Below, in pieces: positions 35,503 through 44,715 of a DNA stretch of 61,903 bases. Source of the DNA: Anaerolineae bacterium (GTDB lineage: Bacteria > Chloroflexota > Anaerolineae > Aggregatilineales > Phototrophicaceae); NCBI GenBank assembly GCA_023382675.1, contig JAHDWN010000027.1:1-61903 (forward strand). Direction: 5' to 3'. How positions within the stretch are numbered: position 1 is the first letter of the stretch; each line of letters starts with the position of its first letter. The position numbers were made by a program, and so were the translations under genes. The notes under the pieces were generated by a model. That model was not told the DNA's origin and did no database searches. It saw nothing but the letters and a program-made list of their open reading frames with translations.

Positions 35503-35685
35503 TCGGAAATGGGGGCAAATGCGCCATTTCGTCGCCGGGGAATGAAATCCCCCGTCTAAACGTGCGCCTCCTACGGAGGCTGTTCGGCGCGATGACTGCT
35601 GAAACAGCCCTCGAAGAGGGCGTTTTCATAGCCCGTCCCATTTCATGGGCGGGCGCGCCCCAAAACTCGAATGCACCCGGCAAAG
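35503..35685 (+). repeat. ~180-bp multi-hairpin repeat element, copy 2
   Basis: Same order of hairpins as copy 1: GGGGAATGAAATCCCC, GCCTCC-TAC-GGAGGC, CAGCCCTCGAAGAGGGC and CCCGTCCCATTTCATGGGCG. It lies in the divergent gap between the TIR-STAND gene and the YrdB gene; nothing else is seen in 35423-35762. Confidence 0.85.
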
Positions 35686-35762
35686 CGGGTTCGAGCTTCC
35701 CCTCTGCACAAAGCCGTGAGCCGGTGCTATGATTCGCCGCGCGCCGCCCTGCGGAGATCATC

Positions 35763-36095
35763 ATGCTCAAACTGCTCAATCTTGCGCTGCGCTTCCTGCT
35801 CGAAATCTGCATCCTGATCGCATTGGGCTACTGGGGATTCAACAGCAGCGATGAGACGCTGCCGCGAATCGCGGCTGGCATTGGCGCGCCGCTGCTCGCC
35901 GCCATCAACTGGGGCATATTTGTCGCGCCCGCCTCGCGCCGCCGCCTGCAGGATCCGCTGCGGCTGCTGGTCGAGATCGTCATCTTCGCGGCTGCCGTCC
36001 TGGCGCTGGCTGCTGCCGGTCAGCCAACGCTCGCCCTCATCTTCGCTGTCGTCACCGCCATCAATATCTCGCTCGTTCGCCTCTGGAAGCAGTGA
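35763..36095 (+). CDS. YrdB family (DUF2568) small membrane protein
   Basis: A 110-residue protein with four hydrophobic helices. The sequence LNLALRFLLEICILIALGYW, then GIGAPLLAAINWGIFVAPAS and LVEIVIFAAAVLALAAAGQ, matches the YrdB/DUF2568 family (Bacillus YrdB-like). Function unknown. It is followed after 15 bases by the SRPBCC gene and a coupled membrane gene, so the three form a small operon. Confidence 0.82.
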   Translation: MLKLLNLALRFLLEICILIALGYWGFNSSDETLPRIAAGIGAPLLAAINWGIFVAPASRRRLQDPLRLLVEIVIFAAAVLALAAAGQPTLALIFAVVTAINISLVRLWKQ

Positions 36096-36110
36096 AAAGG
36101 CCACCGCCAT

Positions 36111-36563
36111 ATGAAGATCGATCAGAATGCGCCGCTGCACGCGAGGAAAGACGTCCTCATTCATGCGCCCATCGAGCAGGTCTGGGCGCTGCACACCAAT
36201 CTGCAGCGCTGGCCGGTCTGGCAGCCTGATGTCGCCACCATCACCGTCGAAGGCGACGTGGTCGGCGGGACAGTTTTTCGCTGGAAAGCCGCCGGTCTCA
36301 ACATCACGTCCAAGCTCCAGGTGGTCGATCCGCCGCGCCAGATCGGCTGGACGGGCGTCTCGCTCGGCATGAAAGCCATCCACCTGTGGACGTTCGCGCC
36401 GGAGGGCGACGGCACGCGCGTCACCACCGAAGAGTCGCTCTCCGGCTGGATGCCGACGCTGATCAGGCTGTTTTCGCCCCGGTTCCTCGAACAGTCGCTG
36501 GAGAAATCATTGCAAACGCTCAAGAACGCCGTCGAACGCACACCAGGATCACCCGCAGCGTGA
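36111..36563 (+). CDS. SRPBCC family protein (polyketide cyclase/START-like)
   Basis: A 150-residue START-like protein. It shows DVLIHAPIEQVWALHTNLQR with WPVWQPDVATITVEGDVVGG, VFRWKAAGLNITSKLQVVDP and GTRVTTEESLSGWMP. The fold makes a deep hydrophobic ligand pocket; activities range from lipid binding to cyclase. Its stop codon overlaps the GTG start of the next gene by four bases. Confidence 0.82.
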   Translation: MKIDQNAPLHARKDVLIHAPIEQVWALHTNLQRWPVWQPDVATITVEGDVVGGTVFRWKAAGLNITSKLQVVDPPRQIGWTGVSLGMKAIHLWTFAPEGDGTRVTTEESLSGWMPTLIRLFSPRFLEQSLEKSLQTLKNAVERTPGSPAA

Positions 36564-36859
36564 CCGATGACACGCGCCGCCAGCAGCGTTTCAGCCATTA
36601 CAAAGCCGCCGCCAGAGGGCTGGCCTGGCGCGCCTTCGCCTGGATACTCTTCAGCCTGGCCGGGGTTGCGCTGGGGGCGCTGGAAGCCTTCGGGCCTGGG
36701 GGATTCAGCCGCATGATCTTGTATGTCGCCAGCGCGGGGCTGATCGCGGGGGTGTTGGCGCTTGCGCGGGCGTTCTGGTGGCTGCAGGACAGCGCGATCA
36801 ACCGCGTGCTCGATCAGGAAGATGCGCGCGCCGCTGAGGCGCGGTCACGCTTTTATTAG
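36560..36859 (+). CDS. Small two-helix membrane protein coupled to the SRPBCC gene
   Basis: The start is a GTG at 36560 in a GTGA overlap with the preceding stop, giving 99 residues. Two hydrophobic helices, WRAFAWILFSLAGVALGALE and MILYVASAGLIAGVLALARA, are followed by a charged tail (LDQEDARAAEARSRFY). No family was recognised. The overlap implies translational coupling and a joint function with the SRPBCC protein, possibly membrane recruitment. Confidence 0.6.
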   Translation: MTDDTRRQQRFSHYKAAARGLAWRAFAWILFSLAGVALGALEAFGPGGFSRMILYVASAGLIAGVLALARAFWWLQDSAINRVLDQEDARAAEARSRFY

Positions 36860-36869
36860 AATTCACGCC

Positions 36870-37796
36870 CTACGGCAGCGGCTTGTGCGCCAGGTCGGCG
36901 ATCGTCTCCGGGGCGACCCGCCCCCAGTGCAGCGCGACCGCGCTCTCGACCTCGTCACGCACATCCAGCGATGGGCTGCTGCCGAGGCTGTCCGTCCCCA
37001 TGTAGACCGGCACCCCAGCGGCTATGAATTTCTCCAGCGGCATCCGGCCGCAGCGCAGGCGCAGATTGCTGCGCGGGCAGTGGACAACAGGGCTGCCGCT
37101 GTCTGCGATCCGTCGAATGTCGGCGTCATCCACCTGAACGGTGTGAATCAGCAGCGGGCGTAAAGCCAGCGCGCCGGTGTCTTCCAGATATTGGATGGGT
37201 GACACGCGGGGCGACGGGAAATCCACCGCATCACGCCGTCGCCGCTCACTGATCGGTCCCGTGCCGTGCATGAACCATTCGTATTCCTCGGCGCTTTCCG
37301 CGGCGTGGATGCACAGCGGCAGCGCCTCCGTGCGCGCATAATCCAGCCCGCGCCGCCAGTAGTCCGGGAGCAGCGAATACGGCGCGTGGAGCGAGAGGCC
37401 AATGCGCAGACCGTTGCGCTCATGGGGTCGCCAGCGCTCGACGAGCGCGCGGGCGCGCGCAAACTTCGCTTCGCCCTTCTCCGGGGTCGTGGCGATCATC
37501 TCGAACCAGATGATCCCGCCCAGGCCGGATTCCAACAACGGCTCGACGCTGTAGCCGGTCGAGGAGATGTCGCCGACGCTCGTCGTCTCGGTCGTTAACA
37601 GCGTGGCGATGCCCGCCTCGATCCCGGCACGGATGGCCGTCTCGCGCTGGTCGCCAACGGCGCGCTTGGCCGTATCGAGAGTCTGAGTGATCCACTGGCT
37701 GAACGTGACGCCTGTCACAGCAGGGCGGTAGGGGGCCAGCCAACTCTGTTCCAGGTGTGTATGGGCATTGACGAGCACGGTCGAATCCTCAGGCAA
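36870..37796 (-). CDS. Amidohydrolase (SsnA/TrzN-like), short form
   Basis: A 308-residue protein with all metal/catalytic motifs of the cyclic deaminase group: LVNAHTHLEQSW (HxH), LCIHAAESAEEYEW, LLIHTVQVDD and YMGTDSLGSSPSLDVRDE (catalytic Asp). It lacks the usual N-terminal beta-sandwich strands before the HxH and ends about 60-80 residues early, at ADLAHKPLP. It may be a trimmed active form or a truncated gene. It begins 30 bases after the Clp-N/kinase gene, so the two form an operon. Confidence 0.75.
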   Translation of the reverse strand: MPEDSTVLVNAHTHLEQSWLAPYRPAVTGVTFSQWITQTLDTAKRAVGDQRETAIRAGIEAGIATLLTTETTSVGDISSTGYSVEPLLESGLGGIIWFEMIATTPEKGEAKFARARALVERWRPHERNGLRIGLSLHAPYSLLPDYWRRGLDYARTEALPLCIHAAESAEEYEWFMHGTGPISERRRRDAVDFPSPRVSPIQYLEDTGALALRPLLIHTVQVDDADIRRIADSGSPVVHCPRSNLRLRCGRMPLEKFIAAGVPVYMGTDSLGSSPSLDVRDEVESAVALHWGRVAPETIADLAHKPLP

Positions 37797-37826
37797 AGTG
37801 TGATGATCTGCTTGGCGCGGCGATAC

Positions 37827-39773
37827 CTACGGCGCGGGCGAGCTGCCGCTCAGATCGGTGTGATCGGGGTCGATGTCGAGCGAGAGTTCGGTCACGTTCG
37901 CGCCGCTCATCTGCCGCAGCTCCAGCAGCCGTATACACCACGCAGCCAGCAGGAACATGAAACGCCGTGCGCCTTCTGACATCGTCTCCCAGGTGACGGC
38001 ACGCAGCGCTGCGAAGGCCAAAGCCAGCCAGTATTCTGTCCAGTCATCCGGTTTCGCCAGGCACTCCCTGGCAATGCCACGCAGGGCCTCGATTGCCAGG
38101 AACGCCGGGTCGAGCTGCGCATCCGGCGCGACGGGTGGGGCAGGTGGCAGCCCGGCAGCGCGCGCGAGCGCCCGCCGCGCATCGGCCCAGCTTGCGCCCA
38201 GCCGCGGCATGACCAGTTCGGCGTGCAGGCTGACTTCGAGGTTCGCCCAGTCGAATAGCGTGTGACCGTCGCGTGTATGCGCGAAGTCGATCAGGAAGGG
38301 GCCGCCGTTCGGGCCGAGCAGGATGTTGCCCAGGTGCAGATCGCCATGGATACGGCTGATCGATCCCTGCACGTGGCGGTCGAGCAGCATGTCATAGGCC
38401 AGCAGCGGGTTGGGCAGCCGTTCGTCCGGCGGGAAGACCGGTATGGTTCGCGCCAGGGGATCGAAATCCGGCGCGAGCGCGCGCACCGCGTTCAGTAGCG
38501 CCTCGTGGCGCGTGCCATAGACGCGCCCGGCGATCATCTCGACCGGTTCGCCGCGATAGAGCGTTGATTGTTCCAGGTCGAAGCCGCGAATCTCGATGCG
38601 ATTGGCGCGCCGCGCGGCCTCGCCGCCGGTGGCCGCCGCCAGTTGGATGCGCTTGAGATCGCGCTCGGCCTTGTAGAGCGCGAATCCGGTGACGACCACG
38701 ACTTCGCCGTACTCGACCGTGCGAAAGAGGCTGCGTCGCACCGGGTCACGCAGGACGTGCGCGCCCTCCGGGACTGGCGTGTTCGACGGCAGCATCTCCA
38801 GCGTCAGCAGCGGCGGCAGCAGCCAGTCGTATTCTTCCCACGCCTGGAAGCGATAGGGACGCCGCTGCATCCACCAGGTGCGTCCGAACGCGGGGTAGAG
38901 CGCCTCGCGCAGCCACTTGCCGAGCTGTTCCGGCGGCAGCGTCAGCGCCGAGATGGGCGCGCGGTCTTGCCCGGCCACAAACGTGTATTTCAGCCCGGCC
39001 AGGCCAGTTGTCTCTGGGGTGGTCGGGCGGTCTTCGAGCCGGGCGGTCAGCGGCGGCAGCGTTGTGCGCACATGCTGCTCGTAGCGCCGCGCCTCGTCCA
39101 GGATCGTCTCATCGCGGTCGATCTTGACGACCACCGGCGAGTCTTCGATGCTGTCCGGCTGCACCGGCGTCACCGCCAGCACCAGCGATCCGCTGTGCCC
39201 GCCGGTCAGCCGCCGTTCGATGCGCAGCTGGCTGTAGCCGTGGAACATCCGCCGCAGCACGAACAGGTGCTCCTCGGTCAGCGCGCCTGATGCCGGGTCG
39301 TAATCCGGTGCGAAGTCGATCTTGACGTAGGGCTGCGTGATCACGCGCGTGGCGGAGTACGCCATGACGTCGGTCGCGAACGCCTCCAGGTCGATGCCGA
39401 GCGTGCGCCAGACGCGCACCGGGATGCTGTCGTCCTCTTCGAGCACAGCGCGCAGGAGTTCGCGCTCGGTGATTTCGGTGCGCCCGGCCTCCAGTGCCAG
39501 GTCTTGCGCGATACTCATGACCATCTGGCAGCGCGGGCTGTTGGGCATCCCCGCCCACAGCCGCTGGGTGCTGCCTTTGCCGCTGTGGCGGCGGATGGCG
39601 TCAATCACATAGTCGGTCTTGTAGCCGTACTGCTCCAGCAGGCTGGCCGCGATGCCGCCGCGCAGTTCGAGCGCGCCGGTCACAAGGTGCTCGACGCCGA
39701 TGAAATGATGATTCATGCGCGCGGCTTCCTGCCGGGCGTTGATCAAGATGTCGCGGAGTGGGGTGTCGCTCAC
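37827..39773 (-). CDS. Clp-N domain fused to a phosphotransferase-like kinase
   Basis: A 648-residue fusion. Residues 1-145 form a Clp repeat domain as in ClpA/ClpC: ARQEAARMNHHFIGVEHLVTG, then PRCQMVMSIAQDLALEAGRT with ITERELLRAVLEEDDS. From about residue 170 a phosphotransferase fold follows: ERRLTGGHSGSLVLAV, VVVKIDRD (ATP lysine), IHGDLHLGNILLG (catalytic loop, about 505) and FLIDFAHTRDGH (metal Asp). Clp-N normally recruits substrates or adaptors to a protease ATPase, absent here. Related kinase modules occur in STAND-based conflict systems; that link is inference. Confidence 0.72.
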   Translation of the reverse strand: MSDTPLRDILINARQEAARMNHHFIGVEHLVTGALELRGGIAASLLEQYGYKTDYVIDAIRRHSGKGSTQRLWAGMPNSPRCQMVMSIAQDLALEAGRTEITERELLRAVLEEDDSIPVRVWRTLGIDLEAFATDVMAYSATRVITQPYVKIDFAPDYDPASGALTEEHLFVLRRMFHGYSQLRIERRLTGGHSGSLVLAVTPVQPDSIEDSPVVVKIDRDETILDEARRYEQHVRTTLPPLTARLEDRPTTPETTGLAGLKYTFVAGQDRAPISALTLPPEQLGKWLREALYPAFGRTWWMQRRPYRFQAWEEYDWLLPPLLTLEMLPSNTPVPEGAHVLRDPVRRSLFRTVEYGEVVVVTGFALYKAERDLKRIQLAAATGGEAARRANRIEIRGFDLEQSTLYRGEPVEMIAGRVYGTRHEALLNAVRALAPDFDPLARTIPVFPPDERLPNPLLAYDMLLDRHVQGSISRIHGDLHLGNILLGPNGGPFLIDFAHTRDGHTLFDWANLEVSLHAELVMPRLGASWADARRALARAAGLPPAPPVAPDAQLDPAFLAIEALRGIARECLAKPDDWTEYWLALAFAALRAVTWETMSEGARRFMFLLAAWCIRLLELRQMSGANVTELSLDIDPDHTDLSGSSPAP

Positions 39774-40113
39774 GGGCGCAGGTGCTTTCCGGTCGCCTGT
39801 CGGTATTGCCTATTATACCGGGATTCGGATTCTGCGTTGCGTACGCCCGACCTGCGGTGTGACGGGGGCGGCGTGTCCGAAGCATCGCCCGACTGGAAGA
39901 TGGCTGGTTCTTGAGATGCGGATGCGACCACATGCACGAAACAGCTCCGTTTGCATGGGCCTACCCCAAAATGCCAGCGTGAGGCATTGAGCCGCGCGCG
40001 ACGGTCAGAATTGCGCTGGTCTGCGCGGACATATGTGTCTTGGCAGCGTGAAACATCCGTGCTAAAATCCGCCCTAGAACACCTGTGCCATCACCGCCGA
40101 TAGGGAGTCTCAC
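39774..40113. other. Divergent intergenic region, no gene seen
   Basis: This 340-base gap separates the Clp-N/kinase gene from the YcaQ-like gene and should hold both promoters. No convincing small frame, array or strong hairpin was found. Confidence 0.5.
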
Positions 40114-41328
40114 ATGCCGGTCAAGCTGACACGCAAGCAGGCGCGCGCCGTGCTGATTGCCGCCCAGGACTTACTCGACATCCCCGCAGCCGCGACCAAG
40201 GCCGACGTGCTCAATACGATCCACACGATGCACGTCCTGCAGATCGACACCATCCACGTCATCAACCGCAGTCCGTACCTCGTGCTCTGGAGCCGGATCG
40301 GGGATTTCGAACTCGATTGGCTGACGGATCTGCTGGCTGAGCGCAGGCTGTTCGAGTACTGGTCGCACGAGGCGTGCTTCCTGCCGATTGAGCATTATGG
40401 CTATTACCGCCGTCTCGCCCTGGAGAATCAAAAGGGCTGGATGATCCACTCGCGCACTTGGCTCGACGAGAATCCGCACGCGCACGCGGAGGTGATGGCC
40501 GCCTTACGCGAGAACGGCAAGGCGCGTTCGTCAGATTTCGAGCGCACGGACGGCCAGAAGGGTGGTTGGTGGAATCGCAAAGATCAGAAGCATGCGCTCG
40601 AATGCCTGTACAACCTGGGCGAGGTGGTGATCGTCGGGCGTGAGAAGTTCCAGCGCATCTATGCCCTGCGCGAGCACGCGCTGCCCGAGTGGGACGACGC
40701 GCACATCCCCTCTCACGAGGAGACGCTGGACGACCTGACGGCGAAAGCGGTCGCCGCGCTCGGCGTGACGACGCCGATCTGGGCGAACGATTATTTCCGC
40801 AGCAACCGCCGTGAAACGCTCAGTTCAGTGGATCGTCTCTTAGAGCGCAGGGTGCTCAATACGGTCGCGGTCGAAGGCTGGGATCAGCCGCTCGTCTATC
40901 ATGCCGACAACGAAGCGCTGATCGAGCGCGCCGCCGCCGGTGATCTGCAGCCGACGCGCACGCATCTGCTGTCGCCATTCGATCCGATCGTTTGGGATCG
41001 CGCCCGGCTGGGAGCGCTGTTCGACTTCGACTACCGCATCGAGTGCTACACGCCCGCGCCCAAGCGCAAGTACGGCTACTTCTCGCTGCCGATCCTGCAC
41101 CACGACGAGATGGTCGGGCGCTTCGACGCCAAGGCGCACCGCAAGGACGGCATGTTCGAGATCAAGGCGCTGCATCTCGAACCGGGCGTCACGCCGGACG
41201 ATAATCTGCGCGACGACCTCGCCCGCGAACTCAAGCGCTTCGCCGCCTGGCACGGCACACCGGAGGTGAGGATAGCGTTTGTGAATGACAAGCGGTTCGG
41301 CAAGGCGCTGGCGAAGGCGATGAAGTAG
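40114..41328 (+). CDS. YcaQ/AlkZ-type DNA glycosylase (interstrand crosslink unhooking)
   Basis: A 404-residue winged-helix protein. The N-terminus MPVKLTRKQARAVLIAAQDL is followed by TMHVLQIDTIHVINRSPYLVLWSRIG, where QID is the QxD catalytic motif of AlkZ/YcaQ glycosylases; YWSHEACFLPIEHYGYYRRL is also typical. The C-terminal half shows THLLSPFDPIVWDRARLGALF. AlkX/YcaQ enzymes unhook N7-alkylguanine crosslinks. The mode of regulation is not visible. Confidence 0.88.
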   Translation: MPVKLTRKQARAVLIAAQDLLDIPAAATKADVLNTIHTMHVLQIDTIHVINRSPYLVLWSRIGDFELDWLTDLLAERRLFEYWSHEACFLPIEHYGYYRRLALENQKGWMIHSRTWLDENPHAHAEVMAALRENGKARSSDFERTDGQKGGWWNRKDQKHALECLYNLGEVVIVGREKFQRIYALREHALPEWDDAHIPSHEETLDDLTAKAVAALGVTTPIWANDYFRSNRRETLSSVDRLLERRVLNTVAVEGWDQPLVYHADNEALIERAAAGDLQPTRTHLLSPFDPIVWDRARLGALFDFDYRIECYTPAPKRKYGYFSLPILHHDEMVGRFDAKAHRKDGMFEIKALHLEPGVTPDDNLRDDLARELKRFAAWHGTPEVRIAFVNDKRFGKALAKAMK

Positions 41329-41546
41329 GGGGAGCGGGGTGGGAGGAGCCCGTGCCTAACCAGAAGAAGCCGGAAGTCAGCACAGAACACTTGATCTGAG
41401 GATTCGTACTGTTTGAGGTAGGCACTTTTTCTTGTCTGTTTGCGAGGAACCAGCTGATACGAAATAGCAGCCACTCAAAGGCCACATTATTAACGGTCCG
41501 GCAAGCTTTTTGCAATTTCAATTTCGCGTACTCAGTAGAGCCTTAT

Positions 41547-42062
41547 CTATTTTAACCTTACTGTGAGCGTATAATCACCTATCCCTTCCGCGACCTGAAT
41601 CATATAGAGGTCGGTTGAGAGAATTCTTATGTCATTGAGCGATGCAATAAAGTTGTTTTCCTGTCCGCGAGCGTTGCTGTAATCCCATCTATTACCATCT
41701 CGGTCACAAAAGCTAAGGTAGGTTCTAGATGAAGCTGATCTTAGCTCTATATCAACTCTTTGGTCTGCCGATAAAGTAATCAACCAGCGATCAAAACTAT
41801 TTCTACTAAGCGTACCTTGAACTGACTGTCCTGCAGTAAGAGTGCCGACAGTCTCTCCAAAGTAGCTTTCAGTTACAGTTAGCGTGTACAGACCTATCCC
41901 TTCTGCAACCCTTATCATATATAAGCCACCTTCCAAGATACGAATCCGCAATATACCTCCATAGTAAGTGTCATTGATGTAAGCGGAATTTGCGTTTGTA
42001 TTGTCAAGATCCGGGGGAATTCTCCAAAAAGATCGGTATGGGCGCTCATAGATCACCCTCAT
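41547..42062 (-). CDS. PPC-like beta-rich repeat protein, probably a fragment
   Basis: A 171-residue, AT-rich protein with two similar halves ending LYMIRVAEGIGLYTLTV and LYMIQVAEGIGDYTLTV. These resemble bacterial pre-peptidase C-terminal (PPC) domains, in which such strands close the jelly roll. No signal peptide is seen at the start MRVIYERPYRSFWRIPP, although such domains are usually extracellular, so this is likely the 3' remnant of a longer secreted protein. Confidence 0.5.
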   Translation of the reverse strand: MRVIYERPYRSFWRIPPDLDNTNANSAYINDTYYGGILRIRILEGGLYMIRVAEGIGLYTLTVTESYFGETVGTLTAGQSVQGTLSRNSFDRWLITLSADQRVDIELRSASSRTYLSFCDRDGNRWDYSNARGQENNFIASLNDIRILSTDLYMIQVAEGIGDYTLTVRLK

Positions 42063-42134
42063 GCGACATCGGTGTAGATGTTGCTTGTCGACCTAGCCAC
42101 GCAGGTGGCGTCCAACGGCATATAGGATGTCTTC

Positions 42135-42977
42135 ATGCACGACTCCAAAGAACTCATCCCAGTCGATACCACTGGCCGACGGCTCGCGCTCACACGCACA
42201 GGGAGCGGCGCGCCAACCGTCGTGCTTGAAACGGGGCTGGCAGCCGAGGCGAAGGAATGGGAACCGGTCTTCCAGGCCGTCAGCCAGATGACCGCTGTCT
42301 GCCGTTATGACCGCGCCAATCGCGGGCAGAGTGACCCCGCGCCAATCCCGCGCACCTTAAACGATCTTGCTGCCGATCTGCACGCGCTGCTCGTGAACGC
42401 CGCCATCTCGCGACCCGTCGTGCTGGTCGGTCATTCGCTCGGCGGGCTGATCGTGCGGCTGTATGCGCATGAGCATCCGGAGGCTGTCGCCGGACTGGTG
42501 CTGGTCGATCCGATGCACGCGGATCAGTTCGAGCGGATCGGGCCGCACTTTCACCCGCCGTATCCCGGCGAGCCGGAGTGGTTGGCGCAGTTTCGCCGCT
42601 TCTGGACGACCGGCTGGCGCGACCCCGCCCAGAACAAGGAAGGGGTTGATTTTGTGGCGAGTCAGGCCCAGGCGCACGCCATCGACTCGCTCGGCGACCT
42701 GCCGCTGCTGGTGCTCACAGCCGGCGCGTATCTTCACGACGTGCCCCCCGGAGTGGCTGCGCAGGCGCGTGCGGCGCAACTCCAGGCGCTCTGGCATGGC
42801 ATGCACCGCGAATTGGTGGCGCAGTCGTCCAACGCCAGGCACATGCTGGTCGAGACAAGCGGTCATTTCGTGCAGCGCGATCAGCCGGAGGTGATTGTCG
42901 ATGCTATCCGGCAAATGCTGGAGATGGTGCGGAAGGGGCGTAGTGATTGTGCAGAGTCTGTTTCCAACAGGAAGTAA
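42135..42977 (+). CDS. Alpha/beta hydrolase
   Basis: A 280-residue alpha/beta hydrolase. It has the oxyanion region VVLETGLAAEAKEWEPVF, then VCRYDRANRGQSDPAP, the nucleophile elbow VVLVGHSLGGLIVRLYA (Ser near residue 101), the acid region LPLLVLTAGA and the catalytic His in VETSGHFVQRDQPEVI. It is probably cytoplasmic, with an unknown ester or amide substrate. Confidence 0.88.
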   Translation: MHDSKELIPVDTTGRRLALTRTGSGAPTVVLETGLAAEAKEWEPVFQAVSQMTAVCRYDRANRGQSDPAPIPRTLNDLAADLHALLVNAAISRPVVLVGHSLGGLIVRLYAHEHPEAVAGLVLVDPMHADQFERIGPHFHPPYPGEPEWLAQFRRFWTTGWRDPAQNKEGVDFVASQAQAHAIDSLGDLPLLVLTAGAYLHDVPPGVAAQARAAQLQALWHGMHRELVAQSSNARHMLVETSGHFVQRDQPEVIVDAIRQMLEMVRKGRSDCAESVSNRK

Positions 42978-43093
42978 CCCTGGCGCGCCACAGAGCAGGC
43001 TGGCCAGGTCTTCTGATTCTGAACCTTTTTTGGGAATTATTTCCCAATGTTGACACCTGTCCCAATTTCTCTTACCTTCGTTCTAAATTATCG

Positions 43094-43162
43094 AAAAAGC
43101 CCTCCCCTCTGCCAAAGCCTGCGGTGTTTTTGCACCCGACCTCGACAAGAGGGGAGCTTTTT
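43094..43162. terminator. Bidirectional terminator-like structure
   Basis: AAAAAGC (43094-43100) with CTCCCCTCT pairs with AGAGGGGAGCTTTTT (43148-43162) around a large loop. A- and T-runs flank the stem on both strands. It could end the hydrolase transcript. Confidence 0.55.
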
Positions 43163-43244
43163 ATAGAGAGAGGTTATTCGGTGTCCGCAAATAGGACCTA
43201 CGTCACTACTGACGTCGATGTTCTGTAATAATCGGGGAGAGATT

Positions 43245-43345
43245 GGTTCATCCGCGAATTTGGTGACAGGCAGCTTAGCATGAGAGAGGCTCACGAGACT
43301 TCACGCGGGAGTCAATTTGTGCATCATCAAAAACGCGGATGAACC
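43245..43345. repeat. 101-base inverted-repeat structure
   Basis: GGTTCATCCGCG (43245-43256) and CGCGGATGAACC (43334-43345) are perfect 12-bp inverted repeats around 77 bases. It could be a small RNA, an insertion remnant or a REP-type doublet. The rest of 42978-43538 contains no gene. Confidence 0.5.
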
Positions 43346-43538
43346 GAAAGATTCCTCAAATTGGTCGGCTGAATCATCCCCGTGAATGAAGCCGAGATGC
43401 ACAACGTGTCGCGAGGATCGATGGGACATCGCCGGAGATTGGAGATTTGGCGCACTCACATCCATACAAGACTGCTTTACTCGAATGCTTTTCGCTGTTG
43501 AATTGGCACGTCAGAGCAGGCTAAGCGACTGAAATCCT

Positions 43539-44618
43539 ATGGACAGCAATGCCGAGCATCAGGAAGTCTTACGCGAACGGACAAGTTCAACAGGATGGTA
43601 CACTCCCAGTTGGGTTGACCAGTTCACCGGCAGGATTGATCGGCTACCGCTGCCGAACTGGGCATTCTATCTGGCCCTGTGGCTGCTACTTTTCGCTGTT
43701 GAGACCTTGATTCACTGGAATGACGGCAGCTACCCACCCGGCGTCTTTTACCCCTTTCATCTCGTCTTGACGGGCACGATTCCCTACACGCTTGCCCTGA
43801 TCGACTACCTGGACAAATGTGCCGAGATTGCCCTCCACAAGTTTCAACCGGCGCTAGTCGTAAGCGATGCGGAATTCACCAAGCTGAGTTATGAACTCAC
43901 CACGCTGCCTGCACGGCAGACGCTAACGGCAAGCTTGATCGGCGTTGGCATTGCCGCGCTGACTCTGATCCTGGCGCCGGATGACTGGAGCCGTCCTGCG
44001 GCCTTCTTGACCTCAAGCTTCACCCAGGGCTTCAACATCATCCTGGCTGTCCTGATGTGGTGGGTCGTCGGTGCGTTTGCCTACCACACCCTGCATCAAC
44101 TGCGGTTGGTGGATCGTATCTACGCTAAGCACACCCGTATCAATCTTTTCAGGCAAATCCCACTGTATGCGTTTTCTGATCTTAGCGCGCGCACGACAGT
44201 CGGTTTGCTTCTCCCGCTCTACGCCTGGTACGTCGTTCTGCCCGACACCTTTGCCAGGACGGGCAATGTAATTTCGGCAGTGGTGGCAAATTCGATTGCA
44301 GGCTTAATCTTTGTCTGGCCGCTTCTGGGCATTCATCGGCTGCTCGCGGATGAAAAGAGACGACTTCTGGCGGAGAGTGCCCAGCGGCAGGAAGCCGCGA
44401 TTGTCGAGTTACACGAACGGATGGATGAAGATAGGCTGGAAGGAATCGACTATCTGGTTAAGGGTATGGAGGGCCTGGAAATAAATCACAAGGCGGTCAG
44501 TCGCATCTCCACCTGGCCCTGGGCACCGGAAACGCCGCGAGGACTCGTGGCTGCGCTTTTGTTGCCTTTGATTGTGTGGTTAGGTCAGTGGTTTTTGCAG
44601 CGCATCTTAGGATCATAA
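43539..44618 (+). CDS. Polytopic membrane protein with cytoplasmic coiled coil, unknown
   Basis: A 359-residue protein with about seven hydrophobic helices (for example FYLALWLLLFAVETLI, LIGVGIAALTLILAP, FNIILAVLMWWVVGAFAY, VVANSIAGLIFVWPLLGI, LVAALLLPLIVWLGQWF). A charged helical stretch, EKRRLLAESAQRQEAAIVEL, runs toward ERMDEDRLEG before the last helix. No family or catalytic motif was recognised. It could be a sensor-like module, but no output domain is visible. It is followed 97 bases later by a multicopper oxidase. Confidence 0.6.
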   Translation: MDSNAEHQEVLRERTSSTGWYTPSWVDQFTGRIDRLPLPNWAFYLALWLLLFAVETLIHWNDGSYPPGVFYPFHLVLTGTIPYTLALIDYLDKCAEIALHKFQPALVVSDAEFTKLSYELTTLPARQTLTASLIGVGIAALTLILAPDDWSRPAAFLTSSFTQGFNIILAVLMWWVVGAFAYHTLHQLRLVDRIYAKHTRINLFRQIPLYAFSDLSARTTVGLLLPLYAWYVVLPDTFARTGNVISAVVANSIAGLIFVWPLLGIHRLLADEKRRLLAESAQRQEAAIVELHERMDEDRLEGIDYLVKGMEGLEINHKAVSRISTWPWAPETPRGLVAALLLPLIVWLGQWFLQRILGS

Positions 44619-44715
44619 GGGGTTTGAGCGGATTCGTGCACGCCAAAAATAGGCCAGCAAGTCAGCCACCGTGTTGACCGTTCAGTTCGTGAGCCTGCAA
44701 AAACGGGTATGTTCA

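Noticed and set aside
43245-43345. Integron attC site
   Set aside because: The ends do not fit the RYYYAAC/GTTRRRY core sites and no integrase or cassette array is present.
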